Counted from the stretch's first letter, positions 1-8,676 are shown. The stretch is DNA of 64,000 nucleotides from Streptomyces tanashiensis (GCF_014648895.1 NZ_BMRZ01000004.1:186001-250000); one strand, 5' to 3'. Program-made: numbers and translations. Notes: generated from the sequence alone by a model not told the origin.

Positions 1-690
1 GATGGCGACGACGAGCGCCTGGAAGTGGCGGCGCGCCCGGCTCGCGCGGGCGAGGTGGCGGCGCGTCTCGTCCCGGGCGAACTTCATGTGCCGGGACTCC
101 TCGACGACATGGATGTTGTTGATGGTGCGGACGAAGGGGACGACCCGCTCGTCGCGCATCCAGTCGCGCTGCATGACGTCGAGGACTTCCTCGGCGACGA
201 GGATCCCGGCGTACGCGGCCTCGCCGAAGCCGACGGTCTTCATGAAGCGTCCGAGCTCCAGCACCGCCCGCTTGGGCTTGTAGGCGGGCGCGCCGAGCTT
301 CTGGGAGCCCCGGGCGAACATGATCGAGTGCCGGCACTCGTCGGCGATCTCGGTGAGGGCCCACTGGAACCGGGGGTCGGTGTGGTCCATGAGGTAGATG
401 TCGCGGAGCACCATCTGCTGGAGGATCATCTCGAACCAGATGCCGGTGCTGGCGACCGAGGCCGACTCCTGACGGGTCAGCTCCTTGCGCTGTTCCTCGG
501 TCATCTCGTTCCAGTAGGCGGTCCCGTAGAGGCTGTTCCACTCCGGGCTCTGGCCGTGGAAGTCCTTGTCGAGCGGGGTGTCCCAGTCGACCTCGGTGGC
601 GGGGTCGTAGGAGAGCTTCGCGGCCGACAGGAGCAGGCGCGCGGCGACGTCGTCGTCTTCGTGGTCCGGGCGGACGGTGCTGCTGGCCAT
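1..690 (-). CDS. AurF-like diiron oxygenase (3' end outside window)
   Basis: Predicted soluble di-iron oxygenase of the AurF / p-aminobenzoate N-oxygenase type, which oxidises amines or related small substrates with O2. The 230 visible residues are largely helical and carry two E-x-x-H iron-ligand motifs (E118-x-x-H121 in GDECRHS and E198-x-x-H201 in EESRH), plus a Glu near residue 87 that fits a further ligand. The ATG at 690 follows a GAGG-type ribosome site. The coding sequence runs off the left edge, so the C-terminus and any downstream operon partners are not visible. Two tandem inverted repeats lie just upstream (728-777) and probably bind a repressor. Substrate unknown; a plain ferritin-like protein is a less likely alternative. 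Confidence 0.8.
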   Translation of the reverse strand, partial: MASSTVRPDHEDDDVAARLLLSAAKLSYDPATEVDWDTPLDKDFHGQSPEWNSLYGTAYWNEMTEEQRKELTRQESASVASTGIWFEMILQQMVLRDIYLMDHTDPRFQWALTEIADECRHSIMFARGSQKLGAPAYKPKRAVLELGRFMKTVGFGEAAYAGILVAEEVLDVMQRDWMRDERVVPFVRTINNIHVVEESRHMKFARDETRRHLARASRARRHFQALVVAI

Positions 691-727
691 GGTGCGGCTC
701 CTCGGGGTCGCGCGAGCGGCTCGGACG

Positions 728-752
728 CTTGTTAGACATCGCGTCTAGCAAG
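728..752. promoter_or_regulatory. Operator-like inverted repeat, copy 1
   Basis: Near-perfect inverted repeat: CTTGTTAGAC, five-base centre, GTCTAGCAAG. It lies 38 bp upstream of the AurF-like start and directly abuts a second copy. The size and shape suit a TetR-family repressor. No such regulator is visible beside it; one may lie beyond the left edge. Confidence 0.6.
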
Positions 753-777
753 CTTGTTAGACGGAACGTATAGCAAG
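753..777. promoter_or_regulatory. Operator-like inverted repeat, copy 2
   Basis: Second copy of the same element, CTTGTTAGAC, five-base centre, GTATAGCAAG, starting immediately after copy 1 (25-bp period). Two adjoining sites suggest cooperative binding of two dimers over the AurF-like promoter. Confidence 0.55.
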
Positions 778-842
778 GGCCCCGGGGAGGCCTACCCCTC
801 GGTACGGACTTTCTTCGGCCGGCGTCGCCCCGGGTACGCGAA

Positions 843-873
843 CGGGGCCGGAGCCATGGCGGCTCCGGCCCCG
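843..873 (-). terminator. Hairpin terminator of the subtilisin-like protease gene
   Basis: Perfect 13-bp G+C stem (CGGGGCCGGAGCC / GGCTCCGGCCCCG) with a five-base loop, 28 bp beyond the stop codon of the protease gene on the minus strand. There is no clear T-tract, which is usual for Streptomyces terminators. Confidence 0.65.
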
Positions 874-901
874 CGAAGGGGTCGCTCTCGGGCGGTAACT
901 G

Positions 902-2692
902 TTAGAAGGTCAGGTTCCAGGCGTCGATCTTGCCCGTGTCCTGGCTCGCGTTGTCGTTCACGCGGAGCTTCCAGACGCCGTTCGCGACCTCCGACGAGGC
1001 GTTGACCGTGTACGTCTGGGCGATGTTGTCCGTGCCGCTGCCGGTCCGGTTGTGCAGCGTGTACACGGTGCCGTCCGGAGCCACCAGGTCGACCTTCAGG
1101 TCACCGATGTAGGTGTGCTTGATGTCGACGCCCACCCTGAGGGTGGCCGGCGCGTTGCCCGTCACGCCGCTGACCGTGATCGAGCTCTCGACCGTGGCGT
1201 TGTCCGCGATCGCGACGTCCGCGAGGTTCTCGAAGTACGCCCCGGGCGGCGGGGTGGAGCCGCCGACGGCCTTCAGGGCGTCGACGCGGCCCTCGCCGAA
1301 GAAGCTGTTCTTCGCCGTGGTGCCGGTGCAGCGGGCGTCCGAGGGGCAGGCCAGGTCGGTCGCCTGCTCGCCGAGCTTCGCCCGGATGTCCGCCGGGGTG
1401 TACGACGGGTTGGCGCTGGCGAGCAGCGCGGCCACGCCCGCGACGTGCGGGGAGGCCATCGAGGTGCCGCTCAGCGAGGAGTACTTGCCGCCGGGGACGG
1501 TGCTGTACACGGACTCGCCGGGGGCCGAGACCTCGATGACGTCACGGCCGAAGTTGGAGAACGAGGCCTTGGAGGTGCCGCTGGTGCCGTTGGCGGCGAC
1601 CGTGACCACGCCCGGCAGCTCGGCCGGGATGTCGAGGCAGTCGTTGGTGATGGTGCGGGTCACCGGCGTCGAGTCGTTGGGGCTCGACGTGTCGGTGGTC
1701 TTGTTGGCCAGGTCGACGTTGGAGTTGCCGGCCGCCGCGACCTGGAGCGAGCCCTTGCCCTCGGCGTACGCCTGGGCGCGTCCCACGCCCTCCAGGATGG
1801 CCGCCTGGTCGAGGTTGTTCGGGCAGTTGAACTGCCACGGGTCCGTGTAGTAGCTGTTGTTGGTGACCTTGAAGCCGTGGTCACCGGCCCACACGAGGCC
1901 GCAGATGGTGTTCTCCGCGAAGAACAGGGTGCTGCCGGGCTCGGCGATGCGCACCGAGGAGATCTTCACGCCGGGCGCGACGCCGATGGCGCCCTTGCCG
2001 TTCTTGGCGGCCGCGACCGTGCCGGCGACGTGCGTGCCGTGCTGGTCGACGTCGCGCCAGGCCCCGGCGCGGGTGTCGGTCTTGCCGTACGCGCAGGAGA
2101 CCGAGTCGGCGGCGTTGAAGTTCGGCGCCAGGTCCTGGTGCTGGTCGTCCACGCCCGTGTCCAGGATGCCGACCTTGACCGAGGCGGAGCCCGGGTTGAC
2201 GGCCCAGGCCTGGTCGGCCTTGATCTGCGTCATGTCCGAGCGGACGGGCTCCGTCGCGGGCGCCGCGGACTGTGCCGGGTTGGCCGGGAGCGCCGGGTTG
2301 TAGGCGTCGGCGGGGACGTCGGAGGTACGGGTCGCGCCGACCTTCTGGACGCCGGAGACGCCGCGCATCGTGGCGGCGAAGGAGGCGGAGGTCGAGTGCG
2401 CGACGATCACGCCGATCGCGTCGTACGAGGCGAAGACCGAACCGCCGTTGTTCGCGACGGCGGTGCGGACGGCCGTGGTGTCGCCCGGGGTCGTGATGAC
2501 CAGGTAGGCGCGGGTGCCCGCGGCCCAGGCGGCGGGCGCCGCGGCGACCGAGGGAGCGGTCGCGGTGAACGCCGAGAGCGGCTCGTTGTCGAGCGGGGCG
2601 GCCTGGGCGAGGGAGACCGGGCCGGCGAGCGCCAGGCTCGCACCGAGGGCGGTCGCCGCGAGTCTCATGCGGCCGGATATGTGGGAAAACAA
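902..2692 (-). CDS. Secreted subtilisin-like (S8) serine protease with P-domain
   Basis: Extracellular serine endopeptidase. A short signal peptide (hydrophobic run ending near AQA) is followed by an inhibitor-I9-like propeptide to about residue 115. The catalytic domain has Asp178 (ILDTGVDD), His218 (QHGTHVAG), the oxyanion Asn near 323 (AAGNSN) and Ser411 (SGTSMASPHVAG). After a Pro-rich linker (STPPPGAYF) the last ~110 residues form a proprotein-convertase P-domain. I chose the TTG at 2692 because GGAGGA sits 4 bases upstream; an in-frame ATG at 2668 has no good ribosome site and would shorten the signal peptide by eight residues. It is monocistronic, with its own terminator at 843-873. 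The family call is secure; the physiological substrate is unknown. Confidence 0.9.
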   Translation of the reverse strand: MFSHISGRMRLAATALGASLALAGPVSLAQAAPLDNEPLSAFTATAPSVAAAPAAWAAGTRAYLVITTPGDTTAVRTAVANNGGSVFASYDAIGVIVAHSTSASFAATMRGVSGVQKVGATRTSDVPADAYNPALPANPAQSAAPATEPVRSDMTQIKADQAWAVNPGSASVKVGILDTGVDDQHQDLAPNFNAADSVSCAYGKTDTRAGAWRDVDQHGTHVAGTVAAAKNGKGAIGVAPGVKISSVRIAEPGSTLFFAENTICGLVWAGDHGFKVTNNSYYTDPWQFNCPNNLDQAAILEGVGRAQAYAEGKGSLQVAAAGNSNVDLANKTTDTSSPNDSTPVTRTITNDCLDIPAELPGVVTVAANGTSGTSKASFSNFGRDVIEVSAPGESVYSTVPGGKYSSLSGTSMASPHVAGVAALLASANPSYTPADIRAKLGEQATDLACPSDARCTGTTAKNSFFGEGRVDALKAVGGSTPPPGAYFENLADVAIADNATVESSITVSGVTGNAPATLRVGVDIKHTYIGDLKVDLVAPDGTVYTLHNRTGSGTDNIAQTYTVNASSEVANGVWKLRVNDNASQDTGKIDAWNLTF

Positions 2693-2840
2693 TGCGTCCT
2701 CCGATGACCCGGTGGCGCGGGTGGCGCCGGCCGGGCCCTGTGATGTGTGGGGTGGACGCAAGATCCCAGATGGGCGGGGCGGAAGGAAGCATTCTGTCCG
2801 ACAAGCCCGTTCGCGTAACAAAATCTTGACTTGAACATGG

Positions 2841-2879
2841 CGACGAGGGGGTGGATTTCGCTCTTCCACCCCCTCGTCG
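2841..2879 (-). terminator. Hairpin terminator of the amylase gene
   Basis: Perfect 15-bp stem (CGACGAGGGGGTGGA / TCCACCCCCTCGTCG) with a nine-base loop, 26 bp past the amylase stop codon. It separates the amylase and protease transcripts, which run in the same direction. Confidence 0.8.
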
Positions 2880-2904
2880 GCCCCGCCGGGTCCTGCCGGG
2901 TCCG

Positions 2905-5883
2905 CTACTTCAGGTACGGACCGGCCGTGCCGATCCGGCCGGGACCGTTCAGGACGTACACCCGCAGATTGCCCTTGCCGGGTGCGGCGACCGAGAGGGT
3001 GCCGTCGGTGACGGTGCGGACGTCGCCGGAGACGGCGTCCGTGTACGTGCCGTTCGGGATGCCCGTGAAGGAGGCGCCGCCCGAGACCGTGACGAGCGCG
3101 AAGCTGTCCGTCGAGCCGCTGGTGTAGCGGCGCTTGAACGCCATCCCGCCCGAGACGCCCTCGGTCGAGTACTGGCCGGTCTGCAGCGCGGGGATCGCCC
3201 GGCGGATCTGGTTCAGCCGCTGCACGTGCCGGACCAGGGGCTGCTGGAGCGTCGTGGCGACCGCCCCCGAGGCCGAGGAGACCTGGGAGAAGTCGGAGGC
3301 CGTGACGGAGCCCGCGACGTGGTCGCCGAAGTAGGCGCGGCCCGTGGTCGCCAGCGGGCAGCTCGGCCCGCAGTCGATCTTCTTCCCCTTCTGGAACTCG
3401 ATCTCCGAGCCGTAGTACAGCGTCGGGATGCCGCGGAAGGTCCACATCAGGGACATGTTCTCGGCCCAGGCGTCCGTGCCGCCCGCGTACCGCTCGCTCG
3501 ACTTGTTGGGTCCGTAGTCGTGGCTGTCGACGTAGACGACGTTGTAGGTGGCGTCGTTGTAACTGTCGTCGGAGTCCTTGCCGTTGGAGAAGGCGTTCTG
3601 GGCGTCACCGAAGTTCATGTGCATGCGCATGTCGATGACGTTCATGCCGGAGAAGCGGCTGTGGTCGGGGGTGTGGTAGCTGTTCCCGTTCAGGAACGCG
3701 TTGGTGGAGGTGGGCTGGTTGCCGGTGCCCTGCTGCTGCTCGTAGTCGTACATCTCCAGAGCGGCCTTCGTGTCGTCGGCGTCGTACTCCTTGCGCTCCT
3801 TCCAGGTGTAGAACTGCGCCGAGTGGTTCACCGAGCCGCGGTTCCACTTGTCGTTGACGAAGGCGGCGACCTCGCCGAAGACGAAGAAGTTCTTCGCGGC
3901 CTCGGCGCCGTGGCGCTGGGTGACCCGCTCCTGGACGGCGGGCAGGAAGCGGCGGTTCCAGGTGGTGCGCGGGATGTGCACGGCCGTGTCGACGCGGAAT
4001 CCGTCGACGCCCATGTCGATGTACTTGTCGTAGGCGCCGATCAGGTAGTTCTGGACGGCGGGGTTCTCGGTGTTGAAATCGGCCAGGTCCTCGTGCAGCC
4101 AGCAGGAACGGGAGTCCTCGCCCTCCCAGTTGCCGATCCAGCACTGGTGGTAGAGCGCCTTCGGGAACATCCCCGACGTGGGGCTCGGCCACTGGCAGTT
4201 GTAGACCGTGTAGCCCTCGGCGCTCTTGCCGCCCGTGGGCTTGCCCCAGTTGACGCAGGTGTTGCCGGTGGGCTCGGCCGTCGACCACAGGTCGCCGTTG
4301 TAGTACGACTTGCCGGTCTTCGCGTCGACGGTCAGGCCGTCGTACTCGAAGCCGGGCTGCTTCTCGTCGTAGTACCAGCTCCACTGGCTGTCCCGCACGC
4401 CGTACACGGTCGGGACGAAGAGACCCTTCGCGCCCCAGCGGGAGGAGTGGTTGTAGACGACGTCCTGGTAGATCTTCATGCCCTTGGCGTGGGCGGCGTC
4501 GATCAGGTCCTGGTAGGAGGCGCCGGCGGACTCCAGGCGCGGGTCGACCTTGTAGAAGTCGTAGCCGTGGTACCCGTGGTAGTCGTAGTCGGACCGGTTG
4601 AGGACCACCGGGGTCACCCAGATCGCCGAGAACCCGAGGCCCTTGACGTAGTCCAGCTTCTGGATGAGGCCCTTGAAGTCGCCGCGGAACATGGGGTCGT
4701 CGTCGGCCGCGTTGCCGGACTTGACGTGCTGGCTGCCGCCCCGGTCGTTCGACGGGTCGCCGTCGTTGAAGCGGGCGGTGAGGACGAAGTAGATCGGGTC
4801 CTTGCGCGGATCGGTGCCGAGCGGCCTGCCGGTCGCGGGCGTGGCCGGCCTGTCGCCGGTGGTGGCGGTCGCGGGGGCCGAGGCGGCGGAGACGTTCCCC
4901 GCGGCGTCCACGGCCTTCACCGTGTAGGTGTACGCGGTCCGTTCGGCCAGGTTCGTGTCGGAGAACACCGTGGAGCCGACGTCGGTCACCACGCTGCCGC
5001 CGCTGCCGCCGGTCCGTGTGACCTGGTACTTCGTCACGCCCCGGTCGTCGGTGGCCGGGTCCCAGCTCAACAGGACCGAGACGCCGTCGGCGGTGGCGGT
5101 CACCCCGCCCGGGGCGGTGGGTGCCTGCGTGTCGGGCGGGGTCGCGGCGCACGGATCGGCGGCGTTCGCCGTCACCACCCGGTTCCGGACGGTGGAGACG
5201 CCCGTACCGATCGTGTAGTCGGAGCCGCCGTTGTTGTCCCAGGTCCCGTTGCCGTTGTTGAACGCGGCCTTGAGGGAGGCGGCCGTACCGAGGTCGATCT
5301 CCCGCTTCCACCAGCCGGCGCAGGCGGCCTGCATGCCGACGCCCGGGACGGCGGTCCAGGCTCCGCCCGCGGGCTGGTAGTGGATGTTGGCGGTGGACCA
5401 GCCGAGCGCCTCGGTGGAGTAGTAGACGGTCGCCTCGGCGGCGGGGGCGGGCGTGGTGCCCGCGCAGGGGTCGGAGTGGGCGACGACCCCGTCCTTGACC
5501 GTGATGTTCCCGGTGCCCAGGGCGTAGTTCCTGCCGCCGTTGTTGTCCCAGGTGCCGCTGCCGTCGTTGAAGGTGGCCTGGAGGCCCGCGGCCGTGCCGA
5601 GGCTCACGGTCCTCTTGACCCAGTCGGTGCAGGCGGGCTCCATCGCGACGCCGGGCACCGTGGTCCAGGAGCCGCCGTCGGGGGCGTAATGCAGGTTGTG
5701 GGCGGCCCAGTTCTTCGTCTTCGTCCAGTAGAAGACCGTCGCGGTGTTCTCCGCGACGGCCGCGGCCGGGGTGGTCCGGGGTGAGGGGTCGTCGGGTGGC
5801 GCGGCGAGCAGGCCGAACAGGCCGGCGGCCACGGCCAGGACGGCCACCGGGCGTCCGGGCCGGAGGAGGGGAGTGCGGCTCAT
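2905..5883 (-). CDS. Secreted GH13 alpha-amylase with two starch-binding modules and FnIII
   Basis: Extracellular endo-acting starch hydrolase, 992 residues. An N-terminal signal peptide leads into two tandem copies of a CBM25/26-like starch-binding module (about 45-135 and 150-240; both share a TWDNNGG motif), then a fibronectin type III domain (about 253-343). The GH13 barrel has conserved regions DVVYNH (474-479), GFRVD with nucleophile Asp632, FGE with acid/base Glu671 and VDSHD with Asp789. A C-terminal beta domain follows. The ATG at 5883 has GGAG six bases upstream. It is monocistronic, with a perfect 11-bp palindrome upstream that may be a LacI-type operator. Module order differs from the common Streptomyces amylase with a C-terminal CBM20. 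Confidence 0.92.
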   Translation of the reverse strand: MSRTPLLRPGRPVAVLAVAAGLFGLLAAPPDDPSPRTTPAAAVAENTATVFYWTKTKNWAAHNLHYAPDGGSWTTVPGVAMEPACTDWVKRTVSLGTAAGLQATFNDGSGTWDNNGGRNYALGTGNITVKDGVVAHSDPCAGTTPAPAAEATVYYSTEALGWSTANIHYQPAGGAWTAVPGVGMQAACAGWWKREIDLGTAASLKAAFNNGNGTWDNNGGSDYTIGTGVSTVRNRVVTANAADPCAATPPDTQAPTAPGGVTATADGVSVLLSWDPATDDRGVTKYQVTRTGGSGGSVVTDVGSTVFSDTNLAERTAYTYTVKAVDAAGNVSAASAPATATTGDRPATPATGRPLGTDPRKDPIYFVLTARFNDGDPSNDRGGSQHVKSGNAADDDPMFRGDFKGLIQKLDYVKGLGFSAIWVTPVVLNRSDYDYHGYHGYDFYKVDPRLESAGASYQDLIDAAHAKGMKIYQDVVYNHSSRWGAKGLFVPTVYGVRDSQWSWYYDEKQPGFEYDGLTVDAKTGKSYYNGDLWSTAEPTGNTCVNWGKPTGGKSAEGYTVYNCQWPSPTSGMFPKALYHQCWIGNWEGEDSRSCWLHEDLADFNTENPAVQNYLIGAYDKYIDMGVDGFRVDTAVHIPRTTWNRRFLPAVQERVTQRHGAEAAKNFFVFGEVAAFVNDKWNRGSVNHSAQFYTWKERKEYDADDTKAALEMYDYEQQQGTGNQPTSTNAFLNGNSYHTPDHSRFSGMNVIDMRMHMNFGDAQNAFSNGKDSDDSYNDATYNVVYVDSHDYGPNKSSERYAGGTDAWAENMSLMWTFRGIPTLYYGSEIEFQKGKKIDCGPSCPLATTGRAYFGDHVAGSVTASDFSQVSSASGAVATTLQQPLVRHVQRLNQIRRAIPALQTGQYSTEGVSGGMAFKRRYTSGSTDSFALVTVSGGASFTGIPNGTYTDAVSGDVRTVTDGTLSVAAPGKGNLRVYVLNGPGRIGTAGPYLK

Positions 5884-5963
5884 CTGAAGCTCCAGGCGGA
5901 GGCGCGTCTCCGAACGGGCCGGTGAGGGACGGGGATCGGCATCGTTGGAAACGCAGTCGGAAA

Positions 5964-5974
5964 GTTTCTGAAAC
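5964..5974. promoter_or_regulatory. Small palindrome upstream of amylase gene
   Basis: GTTTCTGAAAC, a perfect 11-bp palindrome 81 bp upstream of the amylase start. It sits in a locally AT-richer stretch that also holds GGAAACG and AAACG half-sites. Streptomyces amylase genes are controlled by LacI-family MalR/Reg1 proteins, so an operator role is possible. It is short, so this is a weak call. Confidence 0.3.
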
Positions 5975-6095
5975 GTCTTGCGTCGGGCGGAAGTTACCGC
6001 CGCCGCACCCGGAGGTAAAGACTTCTGACGGAAGCGGCGCACGGCGTCTACGCTCGGGCCGTCCGCGCGCGTGATCGACGTCGAGAGGTTCCCCG

Positions 6096-6464
6096 GTGAA
6101 GCTGCCCGCTCCGCTGCACGTGTTCAACGAGGGGCTGGCGTTCCTGCTGGAGCTCGCCGCCCTGGCCGTACTGGCCTGGTGGGGGTGGGAGAGCGCGGAG
6201 AACACGGCGCTCCGCCTGCTGCTCGCGATCGCGGCACCCGGCCTCGCGGCTGTCGTGTGGGGTCTGTTCGCCGCGCCCAGGGCGCGGTTCCCTGTGCCGC
6301 TCGCGGGCGTTCTGCTCGTGAAGGCCCTGGTGTTCGGCGCGGCGGCGGTCGCGCTCCACGCCCTCGACCGGCCGGTGTGGGCCGTCTCCTTCGCCGCCGT
6401 GGCGCTCGCCAACACCGCCCTGGCGACGGCGGACCGGCGCGCCGCGATGCGTCGCGGCGCGTGA
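6096..6464 (+). CDS. YrdB-like (DUF2568) small membrane protein
   Basis: A 122-residue protein made almost entirely of four hydrophobic segments (about 10-30, 39-58, 66-88 and 95-112) ending in a basic tail (RRAAMRRG). The length, the FNEGLAFLLELAAL opening and the four-helix layout match the YrdB/DUF2568 family of inner-membrane proteins, whose function is unknown. It starts at GTG with GAGAGG seven bases upstream. It stands alone, divergent from the amylase gene and convergent with the MarR gene. Confidence 0.75.
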   Translation: MKLPAPLHVFNEGLAFLLELAALAVLAWWGWESAENTALRLLLAIAAPGLAAVVWGLFAAPRARFPVPLAGVLLVKALVFGAAAVALHALDRPVWAVSFAAVALANTALATADRRAAMRRGA

Positions 6465-6482
6465 GGTGGGCCAGGGCGAGCC

Positions 6483-6938
6483 CTAAGGCCGCGGCCAGGG
6501 GCGGCCTTCGAGCCGCTCGATGTCGCGGTTGAAGCGTTCGAGGTAGGCGGCGAAGCGGGACACGTCCTCGGGTGACCACTCCTCCATCACCCGCTCCAGG
6601 CCCTCGATGTTCGAGGCGCGGTCGGTCTCCAGGCGGCTCTCGCCCTCCTCCGTGATGCGGAACTTGCGGGCGATGCCGCCGTCCGGATCCGGGATGCGCT
6701 CCACGACCCCGGCGCGCAGCATCGCGGCGGTCTGCCGGTTGAGGGTGGAGGCGTCGAGGCCGAAGGCCTCGCTGAGCTGCCCGATGGACATCGGCCCGTG
6801 CATCCGGATGCGGGTGAGGAGGACGTAGGCGCTGCGGTCGAGCTGGCCGCCGGCCGCCCGGGCGCGGGGCCCGTACAGGTGGGCGTGCCGCCCGAGCAGC
6901 ATGCTCTCGAACTCGACCAGGTGGGTGGGCTTGTCCAT
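6483..6938 (-). CDS. MarR-family transcriptional regulator
   Basis: A 151-residue winged-helix regulator. The DNA-binding part is in the middle (GPMSIGQLSEAFGLDASTLNRQTAAMLRAG, about 48-78, followed by a wing with DPDGGIARKFRITEEG), flanked by the helices that form the MarR dimer interface. It is divergent from an efflux pump across 121 bp that hold three copies of TGTGCATnnTGCA at an exact 18-bp period. By analogy with MarR-efflux pairs it probably represses both genes and is released by a toxic ligand. The ATG at 6938 has GGAGAG upstream. Confidence 0.88.
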   Translation of the reverse strand: MDKPTHLVEFESMLLGRHAHLYGPRARAAGGQLDRSAYVLLTRIRMHGPMSIGQLSEAFGLDASTLNRQTAAMLRAGVVERIPDPDGGIARKFRITEEGESRLETDRASNIEGLERVMEEWSPEDVSRFAAYLERFNRDIERLEGRPWPRP

Positions 6939-6966
6939 GAGGGCATTCTCTCCTGTCCTGTGACTA

Positions 6967-7017
6967 TGTGCATCCTGCATAACTTGTGCATGCTGCAATT
7001 GATGTGCATGATGCATA
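6967..7017. promoter_or_regulatory. Three phased MarR-type operator copies
   Basis: TGTGCAT-nn-TGCA motifs begin at 6967, 6985 and 7003, spaced exactly 18 bp. They fill most of the gap between the MarR gene and the MFS pump. The copies differ only at the two central bases and the flank. This is the most likely binding region for the adjacent MarR protein. Confidence 0.7.
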
Positions 7018-7059
7018 AGACTGCTCCGGAAAACCGAAGAAAGTACCGAGGGAGAACCC

Positions 7060-8529
7060 GTGGACGGCTCCAAGCCCGACGCCCGCCCCGGCGGCGTCGT
7101 CGGCGTCCTCGCCATGGCCGGCATCGTGGCCGCACTCATGCAGACCCTGGTGGTGCCGCTCATCGGCGACCTCCCGAAACTGCTCGGCACCACCGCCTCC
7201 GACGCCTCCTGGGTGATCACCGCCACCCTGCTGGCCGGAGCCGTCGCCACCCCCGTGGCGGGCCGGCTCGGCGACACCCTCGGCAAGCGGCGCGTGCTGC
7301 TCGTCTCCGTGATCCCGCTCGTCGCCGGCTCGATCGTCTGCGCGCTCGCCTCCTCCGTCGTCCCGATGATCGTCGGACGCGGACTCCAGGGCCTCGGCAT
7401 GGGCGTCGTACCCCTCGGCATCAGCCTGCTCCGCGACATCCTGCCGCCCGAGAAGCTCGGCGGCTCCATCGCCCTCATGAGCGCCTCCATGGGCGTCGGC
7501 GGCGCCCTCGGCCTGCCCTTCTCCGCCGCCGTCGCCGAGAACGCCAGCTGGCGCGTGCTCTTCTGGGTCGCCGCCGGACTCAGCCTGCTGGTCGGCGTCC
7601 TGATCTGGCGCGTCGTCCCCGACGGACGGCGTGCCGCCGCCCCCGGCCGCTTCGACATGCCGGGCGCCCTCGGCCTCGGCGTCGGACTCGTCGCCCTGCT
7701 CCTCGCCGTGTCCAAGGGCGCCACCTGGGGCTGGGGCAGCGGCACCACCCTCGGCCTCTTCGCCGTCGCGGCCGTCGTCCTGCTCGGCTGGGGCGCCTGG
7801 GAGCTGCGCACCCCCGACCCGCTCGTCGACCTGCGCGTCACCGCCCGCCCGGTCGTCCTGATGACCAACGCGGCCTCGGTCCTGGTCGGCTTCGCCATGT
7901 ACGCGCAGTCCCTGGTCGTCCCGCAGCTCTTCCAGCTGCCCGAGGCGACCGGGTACGGCCTCGGCCAGTCGATGATGGCCATGGGCCTCTGGATGGCCCC
8001 TGCGGGCCTGATGATGATGATCCTGGCGCCCCTCGGCGCCAAGCTCTCGGCCGCCCGCGGCCCCAAGGTCACGCTCTCCGTCGGCGCCCTCGTCATCTCC
8101 GTCGGGTACGGCTCCTCCCTCGCCCTCATGGGCTCCACCTGGGGCCTGCTCACCGTGACCCTCATCTGCAACACAGGCGTCGGACTCGCCTACGGGGCCA
8201 TGCCGGCCCTCATCATGGGCGCGGTGCCGCAGGAGGAGACCGCCTCGGCCAACAGCTTCAACACCCTGATGCGCTCCATCGGCACCTCGGTCTCGGCCGC
8301 CGTCATCGGCGTCGTCCTCGCCCAGATGACCACCACCCTCGGCGGCCACGCGCTGCCCTCCGAGGACGGCTTCCGCGTCGCGATGCTCATCGGCTGCGGT
8401 GTCGGCCTCGTGGCCGCCGTCGTCGCCGCGCTGATCCCCGCCAAGGCCGCGACCGCGGCCTCCGGCGACGCCCCGGGCGCCGAGCCGGGGACCGGCCCGC
8501 GCGCGACCCCGCGGGCCACCACCGCCTGA
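7060..8529 (+). CDS. MFS drug efflux transporter (DHA2-like, 14 TM)
   Basis: Proton-driven efflux pump of the cytoplasmic membrane, 489 residues with about 14 predicted membrane helices. It has the MFS loop 2-3 motif GRLGDTLGKRRVLL (about 68-81) and a GRGLQGLGMG segment typical of DHA2 exporters. The C-terminal 35 residues are a Gly/Ala/Pro/Thr-rich tail. The GTG start at 7060 follows GAGGGAG. The gene diverges from the MarR regulator, whose operators overlap its promoter region. A hairpin at 8639-8676 probably ends the transcript. Substrate unknown. Confidence 0.88.
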   Translation: MDGSKPDARPGGVVGVLAMAGIVAALMQTLVVPLIGDLPKLLGTTASDASWVITATLLAGAVATPVAGRLGDTLGKRRVLLVSVIPLVAGSIVCALASSVVPMIVGRGLQGLGMGVVPLGISLLRDILPPEKLGGSIALMSASMGVGGALGLPFSAAVAENASWRVLFWVAAGLSLLVGVLIWRVVPDGRRAAAPGRFDMPGALGLGVGLVALLLAVSKGATWGWGSGTTLGLFAVAAVVLLGWGAWELRTPDPLVDLRVTARPVVLMTNAASVLVGFAMYAQSLVVPQLFQLPEATGYGLGQSMMAMGLWMAPAGLMMMILAPLGAKLSAARGPKVTLSVGALVISVGYGSSLALMGSTWGLLTVTLICNTGVGLAYGAMPALIMGAVPQEETASANSFNTLMRSIGTSVSAAVIGVVLAQMTTTLGGHALPSEDGFRVAMLIGCGVGLVAAVVAALIPAKAATAASGDAPGAEPGTGPRATPRATTA

Positions 8530-8638
8530 CGGCGGGCGACGACCGGGTCGCGCCGCCGCGGGGTACGTGGGGACGGTCCCGTGGTGGCGCCACCCCGTCC
8601 GGCGCGCGGACCGCAGAGGCGCGCGGCCGGACCCCGGA

Positions 8639-8676
8639 GGGCCCCGCCGGCCACGGAGACGCGGTCGGCGGGGCCC
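8639..8676 (+). terminator. Hairpin terminator downstream of MFS pump
   Basis: 14-bp stem with one mismatch (GGGCCCCGCCGGCC / GGTCGGCGGGGCCC) and a ten-base loop, in the 285-bp gap between the converging MFS and Lrp genes. It may serve both directions. Confidence 0.6.

Noticed and set aside
2851..5784. A 977-codon open frame on the plus strand opposite the amylase gene
   Set aside because: Composition is Val/Gly/Arg/Ala-rich with no family motifs; it is the antisense shadow of a GC-rich gene. The same applies to 3605-6415 on the minus strand in another frame.
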